Assembly (NCBI GenBank): GCA_018062085.1
Contig: JAGOSY010000020.1
Coordinates: 1 to 64,000 of the forward strand
Length of the DNA stretch: 64,000 nt
Direction of reading: 5' to 3'
Source of the DNA: a bacterium
GTDB taxonomy: Bacteria > Cyanobacteriota > Vampirovibrionia > Obscuribacterales > Obscuribacteraceae
The translations under genes were made by a program, and so were the position numbers. Of this stretch, positions 43,849 through 53,082 are shown piece after piece. Position 1 is the stretch's first letter; each line of letters starts with the position of its first letter. The notes under the pieces are model-generated. The model made no database searches. It was not told the origin of the DNA and saw only the letters and a list, made by a program, of their open reading frames with translations.

Positions 43849-44013
43849 TTAACAGCTAGAGCGCCACAGGTGCTTGGTCCGGTCTTTTGCTGCAGAGAAT
43901 TATTTGATGCCAAAAGAATGCCAAACTTGCGCCAAGAGCCTGCTGGTTCACACCCGTATATTGATGATGTTGCACTTGAGCAATTTTTCTTTTCTTACTA
44001 GCGGGTTTGAGAA

Positions 44014-45000
44014 ATGGCTGACATCAATGCCAGTGTTGCTGATAGAACAAAAGTAAGCGAACAGTTACCTGTCGTAGATTTTGGAGCTTGGGCGCAAGCA
44101 AGCACTGCCTACTCGAACAAGGGTCTAGCCGCCGTCGAGAATAGAGCTAAAGGGCTGCCAGCTGGCTTCAACCAAGATTTTCAGATTTCTGGTCTAGACC
44201 TTAGTGTTCCCGAGGGTGGAAAAGGCAAAGGAGTTTCCCATCTCGCCAAGGCTGATGCAAACGCCGTTGGTAAAACCGCTGGTAACAAATTTGATGCTAC
44301 AGCCGTTGCCACCGAGTTGCACCAAGCACTCAATCCCAAACTTCTCAGTCTGCAATTTGGAGCTGACAGCGACAAGGCTTTCAATACCCTCAAGAACGTC
44401 ACCCCAGAGCAGTATAAGGCTGTGGACAAAGCCTATAGCGAGCTTGTTGGCCTAGCTGGCGGTAGTAGCTCCTTCGAGAAGGGCAGTTCATTAGAGAAAA
44501 AAGCAGCTAGCGTTGATGCGCGTTTGGGTCAATTGATTGAGAGCAAAAAGCACAATGATGTTCCCGAAGAGCAAAGAGTAACCGGTGAGCAATTGCTCAA
44601 GGCTGGCATGATTGTTCACGGTGATTCTGACAAAACTCTGCCTTATGAAGGCGGAATGGGCTCTGTCAGCCGCAAAATGGATTGGCTGGTCGGTACCAAC
44701 TTAGAAAAGTCAGCACCTTACATGCAAGCTGAAGTTTGGAAGAAGGCCAATCAGTGTGATGGACCAGTCGAAGTAAAAACTCAAGGCGATGTCACTGAGC
44801 GCAACTACACTGGCTGTAAGGTTGGTGAGGTGAAAGAGTACATTGTTAAAGGCGGCGAGCATGGCTTGCATGACTACAAGAACGATGGTAGCCGCATGGT
44901 TCAGTGGATGTTAGGTAGAGCCGATCGTCGTCAGGCATCATCCACAGAGGGCGCAAAGTTTCTCACTAAGCACATCGTCTCTGACTTGAGCGGTAAGTAA
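44014..45000 (+). CDS. Protein of unknown function, possible secreted effector-like
   Basis: 328 residues, no signal peptide or membrane segment. Ala/Lys-rich, predicted mostly helical in the first 190 residues. The segment DKAFNTLKNVTPEQYKAVDKAYSEL (~110-134) weakly resembles annexin-like repeats found in some bacterial toxins and effectors. Residues ~205-300 contain GMIVHGDSDKTLPYEGG and KTQGDVTERNYTGCKVGEV. It faces a polymorphic toxin cluster. No family recognised with confidence. Confidence 0.6.
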   Translation: MADINASVADRTKVSEQLPVVDFGAWAQASTAYSNKGLAAVENRAKGLPAGFNQDFQISGLDLSVPEGGKGKGVSHLAKADANAVGKTAGNKFDATAVATELHQALNPKLLSLQFGADSDKAFNTLKNVTPEQYKAVDKAYSELVGLAGGSSSFEKGSSLEKKAASVDARLGQLIESKKHNDVPEEQRVTGEQLLKAGMIVHGDSDKTLPYEGGMGSVSRKMDWLVGTNLEKSAPYMQAEVWKKANQCDGPVEVKTQGDVTERNYTGCKVGEVKEYIVKGGEHGLHDYKNDGSRMVQWMLGRADRRQASSTEGAKFLTKHIVSDLSGK

Positions 45001-45024
45001 AGCCTCCAGTTTCGCGCCAACAGT

Positions 45025-45699
45025 TTATTTTGGGATGTCCGGTGGGACATCCCAAAGGAAGTAGGCTCCATTGCGAGCCTTTGTGGCAGAAACTGGTTGA
45101 AAGCTCACGCGCCACGCAACTTTTTTGAGTAGACTAACACCAGGACAGAGCTGCACTTCTCGGAACAGCACGTAGCGTTTCTGTTGTAAGCATGGACCTC
45201 GATATTGATAGAGAGAGTAGAGTTCATCTATTTTTCTATAGAATACTCCTGTCTTTGGCGAGTCAGGTGTCTGGTCTGATAGCCAGCAGGGAGAGTTGGT
45301 GTTTAGATAGATTACTAGCTGTACTATTTGCAGCGCGATGATCGCTAGTCCAAGTTTCTGCTGGTAGCGTTTCCAGCGGTAAGCAAGAACGATGAGGAGA
45401 AAAAACTGCTTAGTCCAGACGACGTAAACGAAGGGAGGGTCTGGTAAAAGCACCAGAAGCATTAGTGCTTGAATGTCTTGAACACTGCGTGGTTTGAATA
45501 GTCGGTAAATAACAAACAAGTACAGAAGGGCTGACAGACAAGATGAGATAGTTTCGATTAACTCGTTGTTGAATACTGGACGACCATGCTGTGCGGTGAA
45601 TCCACTGGTCGAGAGATCAAGTACAATCAGAGCCAAAGCCCATTTCAATGGCTGAGCGTAGGTCGTTAAGAGTGGAGCAAGATTACTAGGTTTATTCAT
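45025..45699 (-). CDS. Membrane protein, paralogue 1 of 3
   Basis: 224 residues: four or five transmembrane segments (~15-150) and a soluble C-terminal third (~150-224) with DSPKTGVFYRKIDELYSLYQY and LCPGVSLLKKV. Paralogues stand at 48487 and 49213. The start and 5' flank are nearly identical to those of the 48487 gene (28 bases, 3 mismatches). Last gene on the minus strand of the toxin cluster. Could be an envelope factor for the toxin or an immunity-like protein; unknown. Confidence 0.68.
   Translation of the reverse strand: MNKPSNLAPLLTTYAQPLKWALALIVLDLSTSGFTAQHGRPVFNNELIETISSCLSALLYLFVIYRLFKPRSVQDIQALMLLVLLPDPPFVYVVWTKQFFLLIVLAYRWKRYQQKLGLAIIALQIVQLVIYLNTNSPCWLSDQTPDSPKTGVFYRKIDELYSLYQYRGPCLQQKRYVLFREVQLCPGVSLLKKVAWRVSFQPVSATKARNGAYFLWDVPPDIPK
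45029..45056. terminator. Convergent hairpin overlapping a gene end
   Basis: TTTGGGATGTCC (45029-45040) pairs perfectly with GGACATCCCAAA (45045-45056). It lies in the 3' end of the 45025 gene, where genes from both sides meet. No T-tract, so termination is uncertain. Confidence 0.4.
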
Positions 45700-45722
45700 C
45701 TATACTGGTACTATCTGTGGTG
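45695..45722. repeat. 28-bp repeat at the start of paralogue 1
   Basis: Nearly identical (3 mismatches) to 49151-49178. It covers the start codon and 5' flank. The two copies lie either side of the toxin/immunity genes and paralogue 2. Confidence 0.6.
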
Positions 45723-45777
45723 TTTCGACTAGAGATTTAGTTATTCCATTTGGGATACTAAACCGCATCGATCGTAC

Positions 45778-46122
45778 TCAACCCGTGGGTGATAACTCCT
45801 GAGGAATATAAGTCTCAATGAGCCACAAGAATTCAGGAAGCTTTTCATCCTTGTGAAGTTCAGCCCACTCATGAAATCTTTCCTCAAAGCTCACATTGAG
45901 CTTATCTAGCTCGTAACCATTCAAATTGCTTTGGCTCAAAGCCTCTGCAAGCCGACGAGAGCAAGCATAGGTATAAAAACCATCCAGCAGGTCATCATGA
46001 GGCCAGAACTGAAATTCAAAGTCTGGTTTGAAAATTCGCACTGGCCGCTCGGTAATGTCTCCATGCTCACACGCATTTCCTAAATCAACAGTCGCTTCAG
46101 GTCCCAAGGCAAAAAAACTCAT
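45778..46122 (-). CDS. Probable immunity protein
   Basis: 114 residues, acidic, soluble, with many aromatic residues (FQFWPHDDLLDGFY, FEERFHEWAEL). No signal peptide, no known motif. Small acidic genes directly behind a toxin gene are typically immunity proteins that bind the toxin. It is 36 bases downstream of the first immunity gene. Call by context. Confidence 0.55.
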   Translation of the reverse strand: MSFFALGPEATVDLGNACEHGDITERPVRIFKPDFEFQFWPHDDLLDGFYTYACSRRLAEALSQSNLNGYELDKLNVSFEERFHEWAELHKDEKLPEFLWLIETYIPQELSPTG

Positions 46123-46157
46123 TATCTATTACCCTCTGCCTATAATCCGCAACCATT

Positions 46158-46673
46158 TCAAGTTTGCTGACTAAAATCCATCATCAGCCCTGGCAAATCT
46201 CTTCTAATTCTCAAGTGATCCAAGATGGAGTCAACAACTAGTTCCAGTCCTACACTTGCTGGCAAACGCAGTTCTAGCGTTTTGTCATCTGACCATTTTC
46301 CATCAGTTGTTCGGCCCCAAGACTCGATTAAATACTGCGATGGATAACAATCTAGAGATATAAAAATAGATTTGCGTTCAAGATCATCCCATGTATCAGC
46401 GTTTACATACTTCAACTCAATCGGATTTTTGAACCCAGGCATTCCATCTTCATTCTGAATCAACTCGTCTTCAGGTGGGTCAGCCACATTCGGATAACCG
46501 CGGTCTATAGATTTTTTTATCGCGGCAAGAAACTCATTCTTATTGTGATAATCGAACACCTGTACAGGCTCGGCTGCTATGGTAAATCGACTCGGAGTTA
46601 GCACACTAGTAGGCAATACGGCCTTATCTGGAAGAATGACTAAACCCATAGAGCAATACGGTTTTTCTCTCAT
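46158..46673 (-). CDS. Probable immunity protein for the CdiA-like toxin
   Basis: 171 residues. Overlaps the toxin stop by 4 bases (ATGA), so the two are translationally coupled. Pattern with KYVNADTWDDLERKSIFISL, WGRTTDGKWSDD and ELRLPASVGLELVVDSIL resembles contact-dependent inhibition immunity proteins in style, recalled rather than searched. No signal peptide. Coupling to the toxin is the strongest evidence. Confidence 0.62.
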   Translation of the reverse strand: MREKPYCSMGLVILPDKAVLPTSVLTPSRFTIAAEPVQVFDYHNKNEFLAAIKKSIDRGYPNVADPPEDELIQNEDGMPGFKNPIELKYVNADTWDDLERKSIFISLDCYPSQYLIESWGRTTDGKWSDDKTLELRLPASVGLELVVDSILDHLRIRRDLPGLMMDFSQQT

Positions 46674-48391
46674 TTCAGCACCGTAACCTTAATTTTGAGT
46701 GGGGCTTTATCTGGCGGTAGTGACAGATTGCTTTTCATTACTTGTCTTCCGAGATCTTCTAAAACTTTGACTTGCTGAGAAGTTAAGGCACCATCTGGTA
46801 TTCCAAGATGTAAGATCTTTTGTTCAATCTGGTCTTTCTTCATTTGGAAGCTCTGTCTTCTCCGGGGTTGCCCTTCGTAGATTTCTATTTTGGACAAATA
46901 ATCATTGATCTTGTTTCTGAAGTCTGATGGTTGCCGATAGGAATCTAGGCGCGGATCGATAGACTTGATACTTTCTGCTACACCGTCCCTGATTACAACA
47001 CGATCAATAGTTTTTGTACCACTTGGTAAGTTTTCGCCCAAGCCTACGTGTACTTCATTTCCGCTAACTACTGGTACTTCTTGCCAAAGTCCATCCTGTC
47101 CAGGTCTTGCGACACCAAGCTCAATCCCAGACTCTTTGCTGAAGCCTAAAGCCTTTCCTGTTGTATCCACGCCATTGCTAACCAGCCTTCCTGAATTGCC
47201 CAAATCATCGGCCTTTGACATTAGCATGTTGCCGTCCGTTTTCAGCCGATCTTTTGGTATCGGCATCAAGCGTCCGTTTGGTGTAACACCCATAGGCTGA
47301 GGTGTTAGCTTCTCCACCATCTCGCCTATCACTCGGCTATACTTATCCCTCTCTCTGCCGCCGAAGACACTGGCACTTGCTCCCAAGTCTTGCAAGGCTC
47401 CAGCAACGTCGATACTCTTTGCGAGCTTTGCCCCCGCTCCTGCGGCTGCTATCGGTCCCAAATTGTCCAAAGTCAGTCGGGTGGTTAGCGAGGTTTTCTC
47501 TTCTGTGCTCATTTCGGACCAGCGCTGATTGATTCGCTGCCCGAGGCCTGATACGTCCCTAAAGGCTTTTGTGTTGTCGCCTTCGTAAGAAGCCGCACCC
47601 AAGCTTCCCAAATAGCCATCAGCTACTTCAACTACCCTAATACCACCTACCAAGAGTTTGCCGAATGACTTGCTCGCTTGCTCGGCTGTGTCTGCCGCAC
47701 GTGGGTTGTTCTCGGCAAGGTCCCGGCTAAACTGCGCCACATCACAAATTGACTTACCTAAACTATCGACTCCCTGAGCCATGCCAACGACACTTTCCCC
47801 AACCCCTGTTATTTCGCCTACGGCTACTCTGAATTGCTGGTGATTGATTTCTTGTTGGTACGCCTGGATGCCAGCGCTCAGTATCTGCGCTTGCTTGTCT
47901 ATAGGCATTGCGGCAACTCGCTCAAAAACAGCTTGGTCTGTTATGTCTGGCTTGTTGTATTGTGCTTGAAATTCTAATTGTGTTCCGACCTGATACTCTA
48001 CTCCTGTCTCTATCTTTGGTGGGATATCAGAGTTGAAGCCCCAGCCGTAGTCTCTAATTGGTCGTTTGTCTAATTCGTCTACAGTCACCAGATCTTTTTC
48101 TGTCAAACCAGTTTTTCTTGAGGCATCTCGCCCATTGCCATAGTCAATGCTGATGCTGTCGCCTTGTTCTTTCATGCGATCGGCAATCTGCTCTCTGGTT
48201 AGGCCTTGATTCTTCAACGTCAGCTCTGTCAAAGATCCGCTGCTTTGGTTTGTGCGATCTGTTTCAATTAACTGTTTGTCTTTGGCACTAGAGTTGACTA
48301 TCGACTGGGCGTCAGAAAAAGCCATTGGCTTGCTCTCCGGTGCTTTTGGTAGCCGTTCGCTCTGGTCGTTTGCTGCTGCCTCTGCCACCAT
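46670..48391 (-). CDS. Polymorphic toxin with CdiA-type nuclease-like C-terminal domain
   Basis: 573 residues; ATG 48391 has AGGTGA five bases upstream. N-terminal ~100 residues are Ser/Asp/Gln-rich. A middle pre-toxin region (~165-350) is helical with Ala/Gly-rich hydrophobic parts. The last ~110 residues (ESIKSIDPRLDSYRQPS, FRNKINDYLSKIEIYEG, ILHLGIPDGALTSQQ, PLKIKVTVL) match the PD-(D/E)XK-like toxin module found at CdiA and filamentous haemagglutinin C-termini (SIKSID, SYQ, KYI and L-IP patterns). No N-terminal secretion domain is visible, so export is unclear. Two probable immunity genes follow. Confidence 0.7.
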   Translation of the reverse strand: MVAEAAANDQSERLPKAPESKPMAFSDAQSIVNSSAKDKQLIETDRTNQSSGSLTELTLKNQGLTREQIADRMKEQGDSISIDYGNGRDASRKTGLTEKDLVTVDELDKRPIRDYGWGFNSDIPPKIETGVEYQVGTQLEFQAQYNKPDITDQAVFERVAAMPIDKQAQILSAGIQAYQQEINHQQFRVAVGEITGVGESVVGMAQGVDSLGKSICDVAQFSRDLAENNPRAADTAEQASKSFGKLLVGGIRVVEVADGYLGSLGAASYEGDNTKAFRDVSGLGQRINQRWSEMSTEEKTSLTTRLTLDNLGPIAAAGAGAKLAKSIDVAGALQDLGASASVFGGRERDKYSRVIGEMVEKLTPQPMGVTPNGRLMPIPKDRLKTDGNMLMSKADDLGNSGRLVSNGVDTTGKALGFSKESGIELGVARPGQDGLWQEVPVVSGNEVHVGLGENLPSGTKTIDRVVIRDGVAESIKSIDPRLDSYRQPSDFRNKINDYLSKIEIYEGQPRRRQSFQMKKDQIEQKILHLGIPDGALTSQQVKVLEDLGRQVMKSNLSLPPDKAPLKIKVTVLK

Positions 48392-48486
48392 CGTCACCTG
48401 CGCCCATTGCCTTGCGCCATTATGCCCGCTTCAGTCAGATATTTATCGATTTGAGCGCTGAGTAGGGTTTGTAGCTCCGGCCAATT

Positions 48487-49155
48487 CTATTTGTAAACTT
48501 CTGGTGGGCCGTCGACTATCGTGTAGTTGCCTTCTGGTGTGCGGCAGACACATACTTTTCTGCGGCTATAGAGGAGGTCAACTCGTTTGACAAGCTGAAC
48601 TCCTGGAAGGATCGGTACTTGCCGAAAAAGTCCGTATACAGGTTTTGGAACCCAACTGTAGTGAAACTTGTATAAGAAGTAGATACCATCAGTTTTGCTG
48701 CAGAATTCACCAGTCTTGGGTGAGTAAGGTATGGCGACTGAAATTCCGGTGAGGCAGTTGGTGGCGATCGAACCCATCCAAATCGATAGTGCGATAGCCG
48801 TTAAGCCAACTACTCTGGAAAATTTTGTCCACCGAAATGCCAAGACGATCAACATGAGCCATAGCCTTCCTATGTCCATTAATGGATGTTCAAGATTTGG
48901 CAGAATTGGAAGAAGGATAAGGGCCTTAATGTCTTGAACACCGTTAGGTTTGATCAATCGAAAGACAACAAGTAGATAAAGAGCCAGTGAAAGGTAGGAA
49001 GAAACTTTGGCGACAATTTCATTGTCGAACTCCCAGTGTCCTTGTTGTTCGAAAAATCCACCGATTAGGAGATTGAGGGCTATTAGAGCCATTGCCCAAG
49101 TCAACGGTTTGGCTTGGGTCGTAAGAAATGTGACTAGTTTGCTAAGTTGATTCAT
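48487..49155 (-). CDS. Membrane protein, paralogue 2 of 3
   Basis: 222 residues: transmembrane segments over ~15-150 and a soluble C-terminus with YSPKTGEFCSKTDGIYFLYKF and ILPGVQLVKRV, closely matching paralogue 1 (PKTG-F--K-D-LYSLY, CPGVSLLKKV). It lies directly upstream of the toxin gene in the same direction (89 bases), so may share its transcript. Function unknown; placement suggests a role with the toxin. Confidence 0.68.
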   Translation of the reverse strand: MNQLSKLVTFLTTQAKPLTWAMALIALNLLIGGFFEQQGHWEFDNEIVAKVSSYLSLALYLLVVFRLIKPNGVQDIKALILLPILPNLEHPLMDIGRLWLMLIVLAFRWTKFSRVVGLTAIALSIWMGSIATNCLTGISVAIPYSPKTGEFCSKTDGIYFLYKFHYSWVPKPVYGLFRQVPILPGVQLVKRVDLLYSRRKVCVCRTPEGNYTIVDGPPEVYK

Positions 49156-49178
49156 TTATGCTGGTACTATCTGCGGTG
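49151..49178. repeat. 28-bp repeat at the start of paralogue 2
   Basis: Matches 45695-45722 with 3 mismatches. Same position relative to the start codon. Probably a trace of gene duplication. Confidence 0.6.
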
Positions 49179-49212
49179 ACTAACTCTGAGCTCCTGAAAT
49201 TGTTGCAACCTT

Positions 49213-49893
49213 TTAGTTTGTAGGTAAAGCCTGGCTTGTTTCGATAATATATTTCCCAGCTTCCGAGCGCTTTACTTCAACATCTCCTGTTGTGCTGATC
49301 TTAGTTACTTCTTTGACTAGGCTAAGACCTGGGCAGGCAGGAATTACTCGAAGTAGACGGTACGTTGGTGTTTTATTCCCGTCATCGTCGAAGCGATACA
49401 GCTTGTAGAGCTGGTCTGTGGTTGAAATGTGATAACCGTTCTTTGTCGTTGCTGGTGGGGTGTAAAGTATGGAGCTTGTCTCCAATACAGGACGCATGTC
49501 TGCATACATTTTTGCTGCCGGCAGGACTGTAAGTGCTACAACTAGCAGCGAGCAGTTTTGAAAGCGGTTTAAAAAAGGTTGCAAGACAATCATAGCTACG
49601 AGAATTTGCTGAAGAATAAAATTCAATGCAATGTCGGTTTTTGGTATCAAGAGAAGGAACATCATTACTTGTGCGTGTTCAGCTCCCTTGGGTTTGGCTA
49701 TGCGATAGAGAACACAAAAGTACAGGTAAGCACTCAGCAGTTTGAAAAAAACTTCTGCTGTTGTACTTTCAATGTTCCAATAGCCTTGATTAGCAAAGAA
49801 GCTACCGACTATCAGGTCCAACACAATCAATGCAAAAGACCACTGCAGGACCGCAGCGTTTTGCCTAAGGAAGATCGGAGGCAAACTCTTCAT
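49213..49893 (-). CDS. Membrane protein, paralogue 3 of 3
   Basis: 226 residues, more diverged: N-terminal transmembrane segments and the soluble end with ISTTDQLYKLYRF and ACPGLSLVKEV. The ATG is followed upstream by a short direct repeat (ATATATTAGTT, twice within 35 bases). First gene of the minus-strand cluster. Function unknown. Confidence 0.66.
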   Translation of the reverse strand: MKSLPPIFLRQNAAVLQWSFALIVLDLIVGSFFANQGYWNIESTTAEVFFKLLSAYLYFCVLYRIAKPKGAEHAQVMMFLLLIPKTDIALNFILQQILVAMIVLQPFLNRFQNCSLLVVALTVLPAAKMYADMRPVLETSSILYTPPATTKNGYHISTTDQLYKLYRFDDDGNKTPTYRLLRVIPACPGLSLVKEVTKISTTGDVEVKRSEAGKYIIETSQALPTN

Positions 49894-50342
49894 ATATTAG
49901 TTCTCCCAATATATTAGTTTTCCCTGCGCTGTCATTCTTCCTGCCGCAGATGCCCTGATTGTCAAGAAATATACACTTGGCAATAACCGAATAGCCTGTG
50001 TTTTCGAGGTTACTTAGCGGTTCCTTACAAGATTAAGCTGTTTGCGTCGACGATTTAACCTTACTCGAATTTGCTGCAAGTGGCTGTCAAGCGAAGGTGG
50101 AGTTCTAGTGTGGTTTGTCAAAATTCGCATCAGGGCTTAGTTTTACGGCCTAGTTGCGAAAGTCACCACTAGCAACTGACATGTTCAAAACTCCATTTCT
50201 TCATGATTTCTTCCAACTGTGGCCATTCTGAAGTTGGCCCCTCTTGCCGTAACTGCGCCGTAACCGCTGGCAATATGTAGATAGCATGATGTTAGAATGT
50301 AATCACGATTAGGGATAACTAACTGTTCGGGGGCTAAACGCC
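49894..50342. other. Intergenic region upstream of clpC
   Basis: 449 bases without a gene. It holds an exact-phase 11-bp direct repeat (50246-50267) and a -10-like TAGAAT (50293-50298) with no good -35. No CtsR-type site was recognised. Confidence 0.5.
50246..50267 (+). promoter_or_regulatory. Tandem 11-bp direct repeat upstream of clpC
   Basis: GCCGTAACTGC is followed at once by GCCGTAACCGC. One helical turn apart and 25 bases ahead of a -10-like TAGAAT, the layout of an activator site. No factor identified. Confidence 0.45.
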
Positions 50343-52943
50343 ATGTTTGAAAGGTTCACGGAAAAAGCGATCAAAGTAATCATGCTCGCTCAAGAAGAAG
50401 CGCGCAGGCTTGGTCACAATTTTGTGGGCACAGAGCAAATTCTTCTAGGTTTGATCGGTGAAGGTACCGGTATCGCCGCCAAGACTCTCAAGTCTATGGG
50501 CGTCAACCTAAAAGATGCACGTGTCGAAGTAGAAAAAATCATCGGTCGTGGCTCCGGCTTCGTCGCTGTAGAAATTCCGTTTACACCTAGAGCCAAACGA
50601 GTGCTCGAATTGTCTTGGGATGAGGCTCGCCAATTAGGTCACAACTATATTGGTACAGAGCACCTGCTCCTTGGCTTGATTCGTGAAGGCGAAGGCGTTG
50701 CCGCCCGCGTCTTAGAGAATCTTGGTGTTGACCTGACCAAAGTTAGAAGCCATGTTATTCGCTTACTGGGCGAAAGTGGCGCTGCGACTACTGGTTCAGG
50801 TTCTGGCAGTTCGACTTCAACCGGTCGCTCTAAGACCCCTACTCTTGATGAGTTTGGCGTCAACATGACCCAAGCAGCTCAAGAGAACAGACTTGACCCA
50901 GTGGTTGGTCGAGAAAAAGAAATTGAACGGGTTATTCAGATTCTTGGTCGACGTACTAAGAACAACCCAGTATTGATTGGTGAACCGGGTGTTGGTAAAA
51001 CCGCTATTGCAGAAGGTTTGGCCATCCGCATTTCCAACTCTGACGTTCCTGAAATCTTGCTCGACAAGAAAATTGTCATGCTTGATATCGGTCTGCTAGT
51101 GGCTGGCACCAAATATAGAGGCGAATTCGAAGAACGCCTGAAGAAAATCATGGACGAAATCCGCTCTGCTGGTAACGTCATGTTGGTTATCGACGAGCTT
51201 CACACCTTGATTGGTGCTGGTGCTGCTGAAGGTGCTATCGACGCTGCTAACATTCTCAAACCAGCTCTTGCTCGGGGCGAGTTGCAATGCATCGGCGCTA
51301 CCACAATGGATGAGTATCGCAAACACATCGAGCGCGACGCTGCTCTAGAACGTAGATTCCAGCCAGTTATTGTCGATCCACCTTCTGTTGAAGAAACTGT
51401 AGAAATCTTGCGTGGTCTTCGTCCTAAGTATGAAGAGCACCACAGATTGATCATTTCTGACGAATCTATCGACACTGCTTGTAAGCTTTCTGACCGCTAC
51501 ATCTCAGACCGTTTCCTTCCAGATAAAGCTATCGATATCATCGACGAAGCTTCATCTAGAGTGCGTTTGAGAGCATCGAGCTTGCCGCCAGAAGGCAAAG
51601 AAGTTGAGAAGGAATTGCGTGCTGTTCGCCGCGACAAAGAAATGGCCATTCGCAACCAAGAGTTCGAAAAAGCAGCTTCTTTGAGAGAGCAAGAGACCAA
51701 GCTTTCTGAGAAGATTCGCGAAATTCAAGCTGTTTGGAAAGCCAAGCAAGAATCAGAAAAACCTACAGTTACTCCTGAAGAAGTTGCTCACGTTGTTAGC
51801 GCATGGACAGGCATTCCGCTGCTCAAGCTAACTGAAGGCGAATCGGAAAGATTGCTGCACATGGCTGATGTACTGCACCAACGAGTAATTGGTCAGAACG
51901 ACGCTGTTGAAGCAGTCTGCAAAGCTATTCGCCGCGCCAGAGTTGGTTTGAAGAATCCAGATAGACCAATCGGCAGCTTTATCTTCTCTGGTCCTACCGG
52001 TGTTGGTAAAACCGAATTGGCTAAGGCACTTGCTGGTTACTTCTTCGGTTCAGAAGATAACTTGATCAGAATCGACATGTCAGAATTCATGGAGCACCAT
52101 ACAACTTCTAAGTTGATTGGTTCACCTCCTGGCTATGTTGGCTACCAAGAAGGTGGTCAGCTAACCGAAGCTGTTCGTCGCAAACCATACTCTGTGGTGC
52201 TCTTCGATGAAATCGAAAAAGCTCACCCAGATGTCTTCAACGTTCTTCTCCAAATTTTGGATGACGGCCGTTTGTCTGACAGTAAGGGTCGTACCGTAGA
52301 CTTCAAGAACACGATCATCATTATGACCTCCAACGTCGGTGCTCAATTCATCGACAAAACGTCTCTCACCCTGGGCTTCCAGGTTCAGACAGAAGACGCT
52401 GAACACTCAGAGCGTTATAAGAAGATCAAAGATCTTGTTATGGATTCGATGAAGAAGACCTTCAGACCAGAGTTCCTCAACCGCGTGGACGAAATCATCG
52501 TCTTCCAACAGTTGACCAAAGAAGAGATTCGCTACATCGTCGACATCATGTCTTCCGATCTACAAAAGCGTATCAAGCAAAATGGAATGGAATTGGTCAT
52601 CTCTACCGAGAGCAAAGACCTTATCGCCAAAGAAGGCTATAACCCTGCTTACGGCGCCAGACCGTTGCGTAGAGCAATTCAACGCATGCTTGAAGATGCC
52701 ATCTCTGAGCAAGTTCTACAAGGAACCTTCAAAGAAGGCGATGTCATCGACACCATGGTTGAAGACGGTAAAATAGTCTTCGTTAAGGTTCCTGGCAAGG
52801 TATCTAAGCCGGTTGAGAAAGGCGACAAAGATAAAGACAAAGAAGAAGCCAAGACGAGCAAGACTGAGAAAACAGACAAGCCAGAGAAAGCCTCTAAGTC
52901 TAAAGACAGCGAGAAATCGTCTGAAAAAGAGACAGTCGAATAA
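50343..52943 (+). CDS. clpC: ATP-dependent Clp protease ATPase subunit ClpC
   Basis: 866 residues. Clp N-domain (~1-150), first AAA+ module with Walker A GEPGVGKT (~213) and VMLVIDELHTLIGAG, a coiled-coil middle domain (~420-465, EKELRAVRRDKEMAIRNQEFEKA), second AAA+ module with GPTGVGKTE (~549) and VVLFDEIEKAHPD, then a C-terminal D2-small domain. It unfolds proteins and feeds them to ClpP, which is not in the window. The last ~45 residues are a highly charged Lys/Glu/Asp/Ser tail, not usual in ClpC. The N-domain is the closest relative of the N-domain-only proteins at 31.5-38.9 kb. Start codon is well defined. Confidence 0.97.
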   Translation: MFERFTEKAIKVIMLAQEEARRLGHNFVGTEQILLGLIGEGTGIAAKTLKSMGVNLKDARVEVEKIIGRGSGFVAVEIPFTPRAKRVLELSWDEARQLGHNYIGTEHLLLGLIREGEGVAARVLENLGVDLTKVRSHVIRLLGESGAATTGSGSGSSTSTGRSKTPTLDEFGVNMTQAAQENRLDPVVGREKEIERVIQILGRRTKNNPVLIGEPGVGKTAIAEGLAIRISNSDVPEILLDKKIVMLDIGLLVAGTKYRGEFEERLKKIMDEIRSAGNVMLVIDELHTLIGAGAAEGAIDAANILKPALARGELQCIGATTMDEYRKHIERDAALERRFQPVIVDPPSVEETVEILRGLRPKYEEHHRLIISDESIDTACKLSDRYISDRFLPDKAIDIIDEASSRVRLRASSLPPEGKEVEKELRAVRRDKEMAIRNQEFEKAASLREQETKLSEKIREIQAVWKAKQESEKPTVTPEEVAHVVSAWTGIPLLKLTEGESERLLHMADVLHQRVIGQNDAVEAVCKAIRRARVGLKNPDRPIGSFIFSGPTGVGKTELAKALAGYFFGSEDNLIRIDMSEFMEHHTTSKLIGSPPGYVGYQEGGQLTEAVRRKPYSVVLFDEIEKAHPDVFNVLLQILDDGRLSDSKGRTVDFKNTIIIMTSNVGAQFIDKTSLTLGFQVQTEDAEHSERYKKIKDLVMDSMKKTFRPEFLNRVDEIIVFQQLTKEEIRYIVDIMSSDLQKRIKQNGMELVISTESKDLIAKEGYNPAYGARPLRRAIQRMLEDAISEQVLQGTFKEGDVIDTMVEDGKIVFVKVPGKVSKPVEKGDKDKDKEEAKTSKTEKTDKPEKASKSKDSEKSSEKETVE

Positions 52944-52976
52944 TTTATGTCGGCAGGACAAAATGATTGAAAGAGA

Positions 52977-53002
52977 GGGGGCAGCCAAAGCTGCTCCCTT
53001 TT
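52977..53002 (+). terminator. Terminator of clpC
   Basis: GGGGGCAGC (52977-52985), loop CAAA, GCTGCTCCC (52990-52998), then TTTT. One G-T pair in an otherwise full 9-bp stem. Confidence 0.8.
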
Positions 53003-53082
53003 CTGAAAAATAGACCTTTAGGCGGACGCAGAGCTACGAATTTTCGATTACAACTTGATACTGATGAGTGTTTAACTATTCA

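Noticed and set aside
43874..44056. 60-codon frame before the 44014 gene
   Set aside because: Overlaps the better gene start and has no ribosome binding site.
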